From assembly GCA_902727905.1 (NCBI GenBank), contig CACVAR010000166.1:9956-26876 (forward strand): 16,921 nucleotides of DNA, in the 5' to 3' direction. Positions 7,679 to 14,519 of this stretch are shown piece by piece. This DNA comes from an uncultured Sulfurovum sp. GTDB lineage: Bacteria > Campylobacterota > Campylobacteria > Campylobacterales > Sulfurovaceae. Under the pieces are notes generated by a model. That model worked only from the letters and a program-made list of their open reading frames with translations, made no database searches and was not told where the DNA came from. The translations under genes were made by a program, and so were the position numbers. Position 1 is the stretch's first letter; each line of letters begins with the position of its first letter.

Positions 7679-9955
7679 TTATTTATCTAAAGTATAGCCC
7701 TCTTTAAAAGAATATGATCTCAAACTCATGGCATTAACATATTCAGCTATGGTCTGAAGTTTTTTAGGTGAGATTGCATAAGGATTATTAGGGTTATCAT
7801 CAATTTGGTGTGCATAGAATGTAATGACTTCTCCATTTCGCTTTGCTTTAATTAATGCTTCTTCAATCTCTTCTAGCTCATTGCCATAATCATTGTCAAC
7901 TCCATCACCAGCCAAAATATTATAATTTTTTCCTTTGGTATGAAAAATTTCATTTAATTGATATAGTTGTCTATTATTATCAGAAGCTGTTGTTCTTAAA
8001 TAAGGAAAATAACGCCTTACAGCACTATCAAAACTACTTTCATGTTCACCATAAGGATAGGCCAAACTTGTTGGGTTAAACCCTCTATTTTTCATATTTT
8101 CATAAGCTGGAATAATTTGTTCATTTAAATAATCGTCAATTAGATTAACATCATTATTATAATCTCTTCCTATTCCTTTATGGTCATAAGTATGACAACC
8201 AATCTCATGTCCATCAGACTCTAATGTCTTTAACTTTGTTATCTCATCATCACTCAGTGTATGAAACTGATCTACAAAAAATGTTGCTCGAATCCCATGT
8301 TCTAAAAAAACATTTCTCATACTATACCACCCACTCACATCATGATCATCAAATGTTAGTACTAAACCAGCTTCATTATTACTAGGGTGCAATATTTTAA
8401 ATAATTCTAAATCATCAATTTGCATATTTCCAATTACCAAGAAACCTTCTATACTAAGTAATTCATTATCAGATTCAAGCTCTTTAATATCTTTTGAAAT
8501 ATCTCTAATATAGGTATGCCATGTCCCATCACTCGAATTTCCTCCTAATCCATAATGAAGATCTTCATCCTCAATACTTTGATTATTTACTGAAGAATCA
8601 TCATATTTAATAAATCGATTCCCTTTAACTGTCTTCACATTTACATAAATTATATACCCATCACTGTTCTTCATACTCCATTTTATGTGTGTATGTTTAC
8701 TATCGTTCCATCCATCTTTATTATATAAGTCACCACCAATAAGATATTGGTTTCCATAACCTTCTCCTTCTAATGAAATTACTTTACTAGCTTTTTCATT
8801 GTCCAACTTATTAATAATCTTAGCACTGTCCGGACCTAAATAAATACTCCATCTATCATTTTTTCCATCTTCTGCATCTTCATAAATTTTATTTGGTGAA
8901 GAGAAAAGTTCTATATTGTCTAACTTTGCATTTGCTCGAATTGAAAAAGATTCAACAGACAAAAGTTTATTTTCTCCTTCAAGTTTTCTTAAATCTTCTT
9001 CTAAATTACGGCTAAAAGTATGCCAATCTCCATTTGTTGAAAAATAACCAAGACCATAAGAAAGAGTATCGCCATCAATACTCTGTTGTGCTTCTGAATT
9101 ATCACTGTATCTTAAATAACGATCTCCAAAATCTGTTTTCAGATGTACATCAATAATAAAACCTTCAACTGTTCTCATGTCCCATTGAAGATTAAAATTA
9201 CTATGGTTACTCCATGATTCTCCCAATAAATATTCATTGTCATAACTTCCATTACCCTGTAACTTAATCACCTGAGAATCTAAAACAGCATCATACACAT
9301 TAGTAACTTCTGCAACTAAAGGTTCATTATTGACTATCTTCCATCGATTAATATTATTGTCTTCAGCATCTTCATAAACAACAAACTCTTTTAAAGAAGG
9401 TTTATTCTTAATTTCAATATTATCAAACTTACATGAACCTCTTACTTCTAAACCATGTACAAAGACAATCTCATTATTGGGTTCGAACTTCTTCAAATCA
9501 GCACTTAAATCTCTACTAAATTGCTGCCACTCCCCATTACTTGCATCATATCCAAGACCAGTATTCACATACTCATCATCTAATCCTTTATCTCGGTCAT
9601 CATCGCTATACCTTATGTATCTTAGTCCACTATTTGTTTCAAGTATAACATCAATCAAAAAGCCTTCTCTACTTTGAAAAGAAAATGACAGATAATCTTT
9701 TGTCTCATTCCACGCATTAGCTGTTGCAGAGTAACCACCTATGGTATATTGATTCTCATAATTCTGACCTTTTAGCTCTATAACATTACTTTTCAATGTA
9801 TTATCATAGACATTACTTATAATTGCCCCTTCAGGGCTACTATCACTAATACTCCAACGGTTATTTAATCCATCCTCTGCATTCTCATATACCGTTGCAC
9901 TTACAATAAGCACATTCACTACCAAGAGTAGCATTACTCTAAACAAAACTTTCAT
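7679..9955 (-). CDS. Secreted polysaccharide deacetylase (NodB/CE4-like) with three N-terminal repeat modules
   Basis: The 758-residue protein starts with a signal peptide (residues 1-20, cleavage probably after VSA). Three homologous modules of about 160 residues follow (22-183, 193-351, 357-519), each opening with YE(N/D)AED...RW and ending in an hDN/DIE/DLEL strand. The C-terminal domain (about 530-745) is a NodB-fold deacetylase: TFDD (534-537) supplies catalytic and metal-binding aspartates, HTYDH (588-592) the two metal histidines, YPYGEH (633-638) the motif-3 groove, and FYAHQ (713-717) the late histidine motif. All look intact, so it should be active. The family removes N- or O-acetyl groups from polysaccharides. 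With export, the likely substrate is the finished polymer in the periplasm or at the surface. The start is ATG with AAGGA upstream, 19 nt after the lyase-like gene. The modules probably bind polysaccharide, but this is inference. Confidence 0.92.
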   Translation of the reverse strand: MKVLFRVMLLLVVNVLIVSATVYENAEDGLNNRWSISDSSPEGAIISNVYDNTLKSNVIELKGQNYENQYTIGGYSATANAWNETKDYLSFSFQSREGFLIDVILETNSGLRYIRYSDDDRDKGLDDEYVNTGLGYDASNGEWQQFSRDLSADLKKFEPNNEIVFVHGLEVRGSCKFDNIEIKNKPSLKEFVVYEDAEDNNINRWKIVNNEPLVAEVTNVYDAVLDSQVIKLQGNGSYDNEYLLGESWSNHSNFNLQWDMRTVEGFIIDVHLKTDFGDRYLRYSDNSEAQQSIDGDTLSYGLGYFSTNGDWHTFSRNLEEDLRKLEGENKLLSVESFSIRANAKLDNIELFSSPNKIYEDAEDGKNDRWSIYLGPDSAKIINKLDNEKASKVISLEGEGYGNQYLIGGDLYNKDGWNDSKHTHIKWSMKNSDGYIIYVNVKTVKGNRFIKYDDSSVNNQSIEDEDLHYGLGGNSSDGTWHTYIRDISKDIKELESDNELLSIEGFLVIGNMQIDDLELFKILHPSNNEAGLVLTFDDHDVSGWYSMRNVFLEHGIRATFFVDQFHTLSDDEITKLKTLESDGHEIGCHTYDHKGIGRDYNNDVNLIDDYLNEQIIPAYENMKNRGFNPTSLAYPYGEHESSFDSAVRRYFPYLRTTASDNNRQLYQLNEIFHTKGKNYNILAGDGVDNDYGNELEEIEEALIKAKRNGEVITFYAHQIDDNPNNPYAISPKKLQTIAEYVNAMSLRSYSFKEGYTLDK
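8399..9892 (-). repeat. Three tandem coding modules in the secreted deacetylase
   Basis: The modules are encoded at about 9407-9892, 8903-9379 and 8399-8887. Shared landmarks in order are YE(N/D)AED with a following RW, a VI.L.G...N.Y.(I/L)G strand, an I.V..(K/E)T segment, an R(Y/F)(I/L)(R/K)Y.D motif, (T/S/H)(G/Y)GLG, (N/D)G.W..(F/Y).RD/N(L/I)..D(L/I), and a final (F/L)DNIE(L/I)-like strand. The nucleotide copies are also close at the module starts; compare the cttc(t/a)gcatcttcataaa stretches near 8870-8886 and 9360-9378. The pattern suggests a beta-sandwich (jelly-roll) binding module duplicated twice. I do not recognise a named carbohydrate-binding family. Confidence 0.8.
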
Positions 9956-9974
9956 CTATCATCCTTTTTTAATA

Positions 9975-10796
9975 TTAATAACAACTCTTTTTTCCATCAC
10001 AAGGGTAATCATCCCAAATCTCAATATTATCTATCCACTGGTCAATTGGCGTCTTTGCATAATTTGTGAAAAACATAATAAAGCGAATCGGATCCAGTAA
10101 TTTTGTTCTACCTTCATAATTTAAAACCCTTTCACCATCCACATTAAGCCATACACGACCATGTTTGCCTCTTTCCCAAAAGATCTCTATCTCCATCCAC
10201 TCACCTTGTGGAACAGGAACTTTTCTGTTTTCTCTAAACCAATACTCCTTATAAGGAGTATTATCTATGACCACATTATCTCCATGCACATACCAGTAAA
10301 GTTTTTTATGTTCATCACTGTACACATAAAACGCTAAACGATAATCTGTTAAAGTTTTATATTCTGATAAAACCAGCCATGAATCCCTCCCTAAAAGTTC
10401 TGACAAATTTTTCGGGAACCTCAATGAATAGCGAATATACAATCTTTTTTGTTCCTTACCTTCAGTGTCTACAATATATGCATTCTGTGTCCATTCTTCC
10501 TCTTTCTTTTTTATAATTTGATGTAGCGCATGTGTTTTGTTCCCATCTCTAGCTTCTGTTATTTCAATTCTATTTTCCATAAATTTATGTAGATTACTAC
10601 TCTTTACTATCATTTGAAATAAAGCTTTTTCACCTTGTACTTTAATTGTAGTATGATTAAAGTCCTGCCACCAAATGGGTGACTCTTTTCTATCTGGAGC
10701 TAAAAGATTATTATCTTCTTCAAAGGAAGTCTGAAACATTAAATTAGCAGCATAAGAATAGTCCATTAAGATTAATAGAAAACATACTATATACAA
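9975..10796 (-). CDS. Secreted heparin-lyase-I-like (concanavalin-type jelly-roll) polysaccharide lyase homologue
   Basis: A 273-residue exported protein. Residues 1-16 form a short signal peptide ending SYA. The mature part is beta-strand rich and resembles the heparin lyase I / alginate lyase jelly-roll group (Polysacc_lyase type). FQTSFEED opens the fold and ENRIEITEARDG resembles the NR(V/I)E strand of the family. LYIRYSLRFP, PQGEWMEIEIFWERGKHGRVWLN-type strands (split by loops) and QWIDNIEIWDD close it. Cys266 and Cys272 near the C-terminus could form a disulfide. It may trim or release the polymer during export, or only bind it, because catalytic residues cannot be fixed by eye. The start is TTG (10794-10796) with GGAGG 6 nt upstream. 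It is the first gene of the long minus-strand operon and is divergent from the Wzc gene. Confidence 0.78.
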   Translation of the reverse strand: MYIVCFLLILMDYSYAANLMFQTSFEEDNNLLAPDRKESPIWWQDFNHTTIKVQGEKALFQMIVKSSNLHKFMENRIEITEARDGNKTHALHQIIKKKEEEWTQNAYIVDTEGKEQKRLYIRYSLRFPKNLSELLGRDSWLVLSEYKTLTDYRLAFYVYSDEHKKLYWYVHGDNVVIDNTPYKEYWFRENRKVPVPQGEWMEIEIFWERGKHGRVWLNVDGERVLNYEGRTKLLDPIRFIMFFTNYAKTPIDQWIDNIEIWDDYPCDGKKSCY

Positions 10797-10802
10797 AGTA
10801 GA

Positions 10803-10807
10803 CCTCC
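10803..10807 (-). promoter_or_regulatory. Ribosome binding site supporting the TTG start of the lyase-like gene
   Basis: GGAGG on the minus strand is 6 nt before the TTG at 10796-10794. The next in-frame ATG (ten codons later) would destroy the signal peptide, so site and protein agree on TTG. Confidence 0.75.
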
Positions 10808-10854
10808 AAAATATATTATATATTATTATTTATTGTTGACAGTTTAACTAAAAA

Positions 10855-10886
10855 ATTAATTTTATATTTAAAGGATATTAATTTTA
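10855..10886. repeat. Direct repeat ATTAATTTTA in the divergent promoter region
   Basis: ATTAATTTTA occurs at 10855-10864 and again at 10877-10886, 22 bp apart start to start, about two helical turns. That spacing would place both copies on one face of the DNA, as expected for a regulator binding site. The 10-mers contain only A and T in an AT-rich spacer, so coincidence cannot be excluded. Confidence 0.35.
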
Positions 10887-10894
10887 ATTGTTCT

Positions 10895-10900
10895 ATTATA
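10895..10900 (-). promoter_or_regulatory. Candidate -10 box for the minus-strand polysaccharide operon
   Basis: A perfect TATAAT on the minus strand would give a transcript start near 10888 and a leader of about 90 nt before the TTG at 10796. No good -35 is seen. It lies 3 bp from a plus-strand TATAAT, so the divergent promoters would overlap. The region is so A/T-rich that chance matches are likely. Confidence 0.35.
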
Positions 10901-10903
10901 TGA

Positions 10904-10909
10904 TATAAT
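10904..10909 (+). promoter_or_regulatory. Candidate -10 box for the wzc-type gene
   Basis: TATAAT on the plus strand is about 38 nt before the ATG at 10947. A start near 10916 would include the AAGGAAGG sequence at 10925-10932. No -35 of quality is visible, as is common in Campylobacterota. Confidence 0.4.
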
Positions 10910-10946
10910 ATTAAAATATTATTTAAGGAAGGTCTTATTTTAAGTT

Positions 10947-13250
10947 ATGAAAACAAGAACTCATGAAGGTGAACTAAACCTCGAAAAACTTTACAATACA
11001 ATACTAAACTACAAATGGTTAATTATTAGTTTTATATTAATTAGTACAATCCTCATGGCTATTAATTTATATTTTAAGCCTTCTATTTATAATAGTTCAT
11101 CTATACTTGAAGTAAAATCGCAAAATAAAGGCTCTATGCCCAGTGACTTTATCAGTAGTGCTTTATCTTTTGGAAGCTCAAATAAAGTAGAGAAAGAAGT
11201 TGCTATATTAAAAACATTCGCCTTGAATGATAAAGCTTTAGAGGAAGTAAACTTCCAAACAAAAATTTTTGTTAAAGAAAGCTATAGAGACATTGAAGTC
11301 TACCAAAACCCTCCAGTTGCATTCAATCATATTAAAATTTTTGACCATAGACTAATTGGAAAGAAAATAGTTCTTACACCCCATAAAGACTTTTTCACCT
11401 TAGAAATAGAACACTCTATATTCTCAAGTTTTATCCATTTTATTAGCAATTTCAACAATAAAGAAGCAGAAAAAAAATACCAGTTTGAGCAAAAAATTAA
11501 GCGTTCAGACTTTGAACTCAGCGTCAAAAAGCTCAAACCATTTAACAAACCAATAAAGTTTATTTTATGTGGCGAAAATCAAAAAGTATTTTACAATATT
11601 ATTAGCGAAAGTCTAAGTGTTCAACAGTTAGGTCAGAATGTTCCTCTCATCAAAATCTCTTTTGAAGACACTATTCCTCAACGCGCTGAAGACTATATTA
11701 ATGCACTAACAAAAAGTTTTATTGATGAGAGTGTCAAAAATAAAAATGAACAAAACAATAAGATTCTAACGTTTTTAAATGAACAACTTAATGATATTAG
11801 AAATACTCTAAAGGTCTCAGAAGAAAATTTAGAAACCTATAAAACTAACAATCAGATTATTGAACCTTCTATTCAAGCCAAAAATTATATTAATAAATTA
11901 AGTAATCTAGAGATTAGCATTTCAGACAACCTCCTAAAACAAAAACTAGTTAATAACATTTTTATTTTTGCAAAAAACAATAATAATCTAGATGCGATAG
12001 CACCCTCATTAATGGAACTAAAGGATAAACCAACCCTCCAACTAATTACTACATTACAAAATTTACAAATTAAAGAAAATAACTTAAAGATAGAATTTAC
12101 AGAACAGCACCCTAAAGTTATTACAATTAAGAAGCAAATATATAATCTAAAAAGAAAAATTTTATATAATATTAAAAATCTAAAAAACATCATCAAACAA
12201 AAGAACCTTTCTTTAAAAAAAGAAAAAGAGCGTTACGAAGCAAAAATTTCAACACTGCCGAATAAAGAGAAGAATCTGGTTAATATTAAGCGAGACTACC
12301 AAGTTAGTTCCACCATGTATAACTATCTTTTAAAGAAAAAAACTGAAAGTGAACTACTTATCGTTTCTACGCTTGCAGACTTTAGAACACTGGATGAAGC
12401 ACATACATTAGCTTTACCTTCTAAACCTAAAAGGGGTCTACTTCTAATATTAGGTCCAATCATTGGTTTAATTCTAGGACTACTTCTTGCTATTATTTTA
12501 GAAGCACTTAATAAAAAAATTAAAACCAAAGAAATATTAGAAACATTGACTGACCTTCCTCTACTTGGTATTATCCCTGAACTCAAAAATAAAAATATTA
12601 AACTGGAAGTTTTTAATACACCTAATTCAGTATTTACAGAAAGTTATCGTAGTCTAAGAAGCAATCTTCCAAAAAAGAAAAAAAATAAAGCAAGTATTAT
12701 CGCAATTACTTCAACGGTAGGAAATGAAGGAAAAACAACACTCACAGCAAATTTAGCTTCCGTTTTTCAAATGGCAGACTATAAATGTATTATTCTTAAT
12801 CTTGATTTACGAAAACCAACACTACATACTTACTTTAATTTAGAAAATAAAAAAGGTATGAGTAGTTATCTTAGTGGAAAAGACGACATTCAAAATATTA
12901 TTTTTGCCACTAAGCATACCAATTTACATGTCATTACCTCAGGTCCAATTCCTCCTAATCCATCTGAACTGATTTTATCAAATAAACTCTCAGAACTTTT
13001 AGAAGTACTTAAACCTCGTTATGACTATATCTTCCTAGATACAGCACCTATTGGTCTAGTTAGTGACAGCGTTGAACTTATGAAATTAGCTGACCAAAAC
13101 TTAATTGTACTTAGAGAAAACTATGCAGAAAAGTCTTTTTTAGAAAGCTTAGATCGTATCATAGAAAAAAATCACTTGAATAACATAGGATTAGTACTCA
13201 ACAGAAGTAAATCAAAAAGAAAATCATACGGATACGGATATGGGTACTAA
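10947..13250 (+). CDS. wzc: Wzc-type polysaccharide co-polymerase and tyrosine autokinase (BY-kinase)
   Basis: The 767-residue inner-membrane protein controls chain length and export in Wzy-dependent pathways. Membrane segments lie at 24-43 and 497-520 and bracket a periplasmic Wzz-type domain with long helical, coiled-coil-like stretches (about 255-470). A proline-rich PSKPKRG (491-497) precedes the second segment. The C-terminal cytosolic kinase has ESYRSLRSNL (565-574), Walker A in TSTVGNEGKTTLT (588-600), Walker A' ILNLDLRKP (616-624) and Walker B YDYIFLDTAP (692-701). The tail is YGYGYGY (761-767), the tyrosine cluster that is autophosphorylated in this family. Kinase and co-polymerase are fused, the proteobacterial arrangement. 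It is transcribed away from the operon it presumably serves. The only credible binding site, AAGGAAGG, is 14 nt from the ATG, which is unusually far; a TAA two codons upstream rules out a longer frame. Confidence 0.95.
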   Translation: MKTRTHEGELNLEKLYNTILNYKWLIISFILISTILMAINLYFKPSIYNSSSILEVKSQNKGSMPSDFISSALSFGSSNKVEKEVAILKTFALNDKALEEVNFQTKIFVKESYRDIEVYQNPPVAFNHIKIFDHRLIGKKIVLTPHKDFFTLEIEHSIFSSFIHFISNFNNKEAEKKYQFEQKIKRSDFELSVKKLKPFNKPIKFILCGENQKVFYNIISESLSVQQLGQNVPLIKISFEDTIPQRAEDYINALTKSFIDESVKNKNEQNNKILTFLNEQLNDIRNTLKVSEENLETYKTNNQIIEPSIQAKNYINKLSNLEISISDNLLKQKLVNNIFIFAKNNNNLDAIAPSLMELKDKPTLQLITTLQNLQIKENNLKIEFTEQHPKVITIKKQIYNLKRKILYNIKNLKNIIKQKNLSLKKEKERYEAKISTLPNKEKNLVNIKRDYQVSSTMYNYLLKKKTESELLIVSTLADFRTLDEAHTLALPSKPKRGLLLILGPIIGLILGLLLAIILEALNKKIKTKEILETLTDLPLLGIIPELKNKNIKLEVFNTPNSVFTESYRSLRSNLPKKKKNKASIIAITSTVGNEGKTTLTANLASVFQMADYKCIILNLDLRKPTLHTYFNLENKKGMSSYLSGKDDIQNIIFATKHTNLHVITSGPIPPNPSELILSNKLSELLEVLKPRYDYIFLDTAPIGLVSDSVELMKLADQNLIVLRENYAEKSFLESLDRIIEKNHLNNIGLVLNRSKSKRKSYGYGYGY

Positions 13251-13270
13251 AAACTCTTTATATTAAAGAG
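13249..13270 (-). terminator. Intrinsic terminator between convergent wzc and wecB
   Basis: CTCTTTA (13254-13260) and TAAAGAG (13264-13270) form a 7-bp hairpin with a 3-nt loop. On the minus strand it is followed by TTTTT (13253-13249), so it should end wecB transcription. On the plus strand the tail is only CCTTTAC, so it is weaker for wzc. The hairpin fills almost all of the 23-nt space between the two stop codons. Confidence 0.65.
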
Positions 13271-13273
13271 CCT

Positions 13274-14419
13274 TTACTTCATAAAGAAGTCAACTATTCG
13301 TGAACAAGCTTTCCCATCACCATAAGGATTGTGTGCTTTAGACATTAGCTCATATGCTTCTTGATCATGAAGTAAGACACTCGCTTCTTTTACAATCAAA
13401 TTAGCATCAGTACCAACTAGCTTAACAGTTCCAGCTTCAAGTGCCTCTGGTCTCTCAGTTGTCTCTCGCATTACCAATACTGGTTTACCTAGAGAAGGTG
13501 CTTCTTCTTGCACTCCCCCTGAATCAGTAATAATAAAATAAGCCTTATCCATTAAATAAATAAATGACTCATACTGCATAGGAGCGATAAGATAAATATT
13601 TTTTACACTAGAAAGTAATTCCATAACAGGCTTTTGAACATTTGGATTTAAATGTACAGGATAAATAATACTAACATCAGGGTTTTGTAAAGCTATCTCT
13701 TTAAGTGCTTTACAAATATTAATAAACCCTTGCCCATGATTTTCACGTCTATGTCCCGTAACTAAAATAAATTTTGATTTAGCAAGAGAGAACGCTTGAT
13801 CATTAATTTCATTTTCAATGCCATGAATAATTGTTGTCTGTAGCTTATCATTATTCTTAATTTTGTTTAATGCTAAATAAAGAGCATCTATTACTGTATT
13901 TCCAGTAACCAATATATCAGAGGGTTCTTTATTTTCACGTAAAAGATTAGCTTCACTGGTAGTGGTGGGTGCAAAATGGTAATTACTTAAAACGCCTGTA
14001 ATCTGCCTATTTGCTTCTTCTGGCCATGGCGAATATAAGTCTCCAGTACGAAGACCTGCTTCAACATGAGCCACCTTTGCCTGCTGGTAAAAAGCTGCTA
14101 AAGAAGTAGCTGAAGTTGTTGTTGTATCACCATGTACGAACACTACATCTGGTTTAAAATCAGACAATACAGCTTTCATACCTAAGAGTACATTTGAGGT
14201 AACATCATAGAGATCTTGCCCTGGTTTCATAATGTCCAAATCATAAGCTGGTTCAATCTCAAATAAATCCAATACTTGATCCAACATTTCCCTATGTTGA
14301 GCTGTGACGCACACCTTTAAATCAAAATGCTCTGACTCTTTCTCAAGCGCTTTTACCAAAGGTGCCATTTTAATAGCTTCTGGTCTTGTACCAAATACAA
14401 CTAACATCTTCTTTTTCAT
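13274..14419 (-). CDS. wecB: UDP-N-acetylglucosamine 2-epimerase (non-hydrolysing)
   Basis: The enzyme interconverts UDP-GlcNAc and UDP-ManNAc, giving the precursor for ManNAc or ManNAcA residues of surface polysaccharides. At 381 residues it has the normal family length. Signature segments are intact: VVFGTRPEAIKMAPL (7-21), VHGDTTTT (95-102), AHVEAGLRTGD (117-127), WPEEANRQ (132-139), LVTGHRREN (219-227), ITDSGGVQEEAPSLGKPVLV (297-316) and RETTERPEA (318-326). The start is ATG at 14417-14419, preceded by AAGGG at 5 nt. A TTG seven codons upstream also keeps the frame open, but it lies in promoter-like DNA. The gene converges on wzc and follows pcm with a gap of 100 nt. It is separate from the main operon but belongs to the pathway by function. 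Its place at the locus border could mean an independent promoter. Confidence 0.96.
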   Translation of the reverse strand: MKKKMLVVFGTRPEAIKMAPLVKALEKESEHFDLKVCVTAQHREMLDQVLDLFEIEPAYDLDIMKPGQDLYDVTSNVLLGMKAVLSDFKPDVVFVHGDTTTTSATSLAAFYQQAKVAHVEAGLRTGDLYSPWPEEANRQITGVLSNYHFAPTTTSEANLLRENKEPSDILVTGNTVIDALYLALNKIKNNDKLQTTIIHGIENEINDQAFSLAKSKFILVTGHRRENHGQGFINICKALKEIALQNPDVSIIYPVHLNPNVQKPVMELLSSVKNIYLIAPMQYESFIYLMDKAYFIITDSGGVQEEAPSLGKPVLVMRETTERPEALEAGTVKLVGTDANLIVKEASVLLHDQEAYELMSKAHNPYGDGKACSRIVDFFMK

Positions 14420-14424
14420 GTTTA

Positions 14425-14429
14425 CCCTT
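14425..14429 (-). promoter_or_regulatory. Ribosome binding site fixing the wecB start
   Basis: AAGGG is 5 nt before the ATG at 14419-14417. It selects this codon over the upstream TTG at 14440-14438, which would overlap the site. Confidence 0.7.
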
Positions 14430-14452
14430 GAATTATACAATATTTTTAAATT

Positions 14453-14470
14453 TTATATAATATTATATAA
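14453..14470. repeat. Perfect 18-bp palindrome upstream of wecB
   Basis: TTATATAAT|ATTATATAA is an exact inverted repeat without spacer. It lies 34-51 nt before the wecB ATG and contains a TATAAT on each strand (14462-14467 minus, 14456-14461 plus). The minus-strand copy would give a start near 14455 and a leader of about 36 nt, so this is the best wecB promoter candidate and possibly an operator. Being all A/T it may also be fortuitous. Confidence 0.45.
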
Positions 14471-14519
14471 CATAATTAATTCAAGAGGGATTAATCTAAT
14501 AGTCTACTTTAAGATTGTT

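Noticed and set aside
82..9955. Assignment of the locus as a PEP-CTERM/exosortase exopolysaccharide cluster.
   Set aside because: The enzyme mix is similar, but no exosortase, PEP-CTERM protein or XrtA-type ATPase is present, and a full Wzc kinase plus Wzx and Wzy fits an ordinary Wzy-dependent pathway.
10815..10820. TATAAT on the minus strand close to the lyase-like gene.
   Set aside because: Transcription would start on or inside the GGAGG ribosome binding site, leaving no usable leader.
10836..10841. TTGACA on the plus strand, a perfect -35 hexamer upstream of wzc.
   Set aside because: No acceptable -10 lies 16-18 bp downstream; the nearest TATATT is about 21 bp away. It is probably chance or part of another element.
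11327..12586. Several minus-strand open frames antisense to wzc.
   Set aside because: They lie within an intact, family-typical gene and give low-complexity hydrophobic translations.
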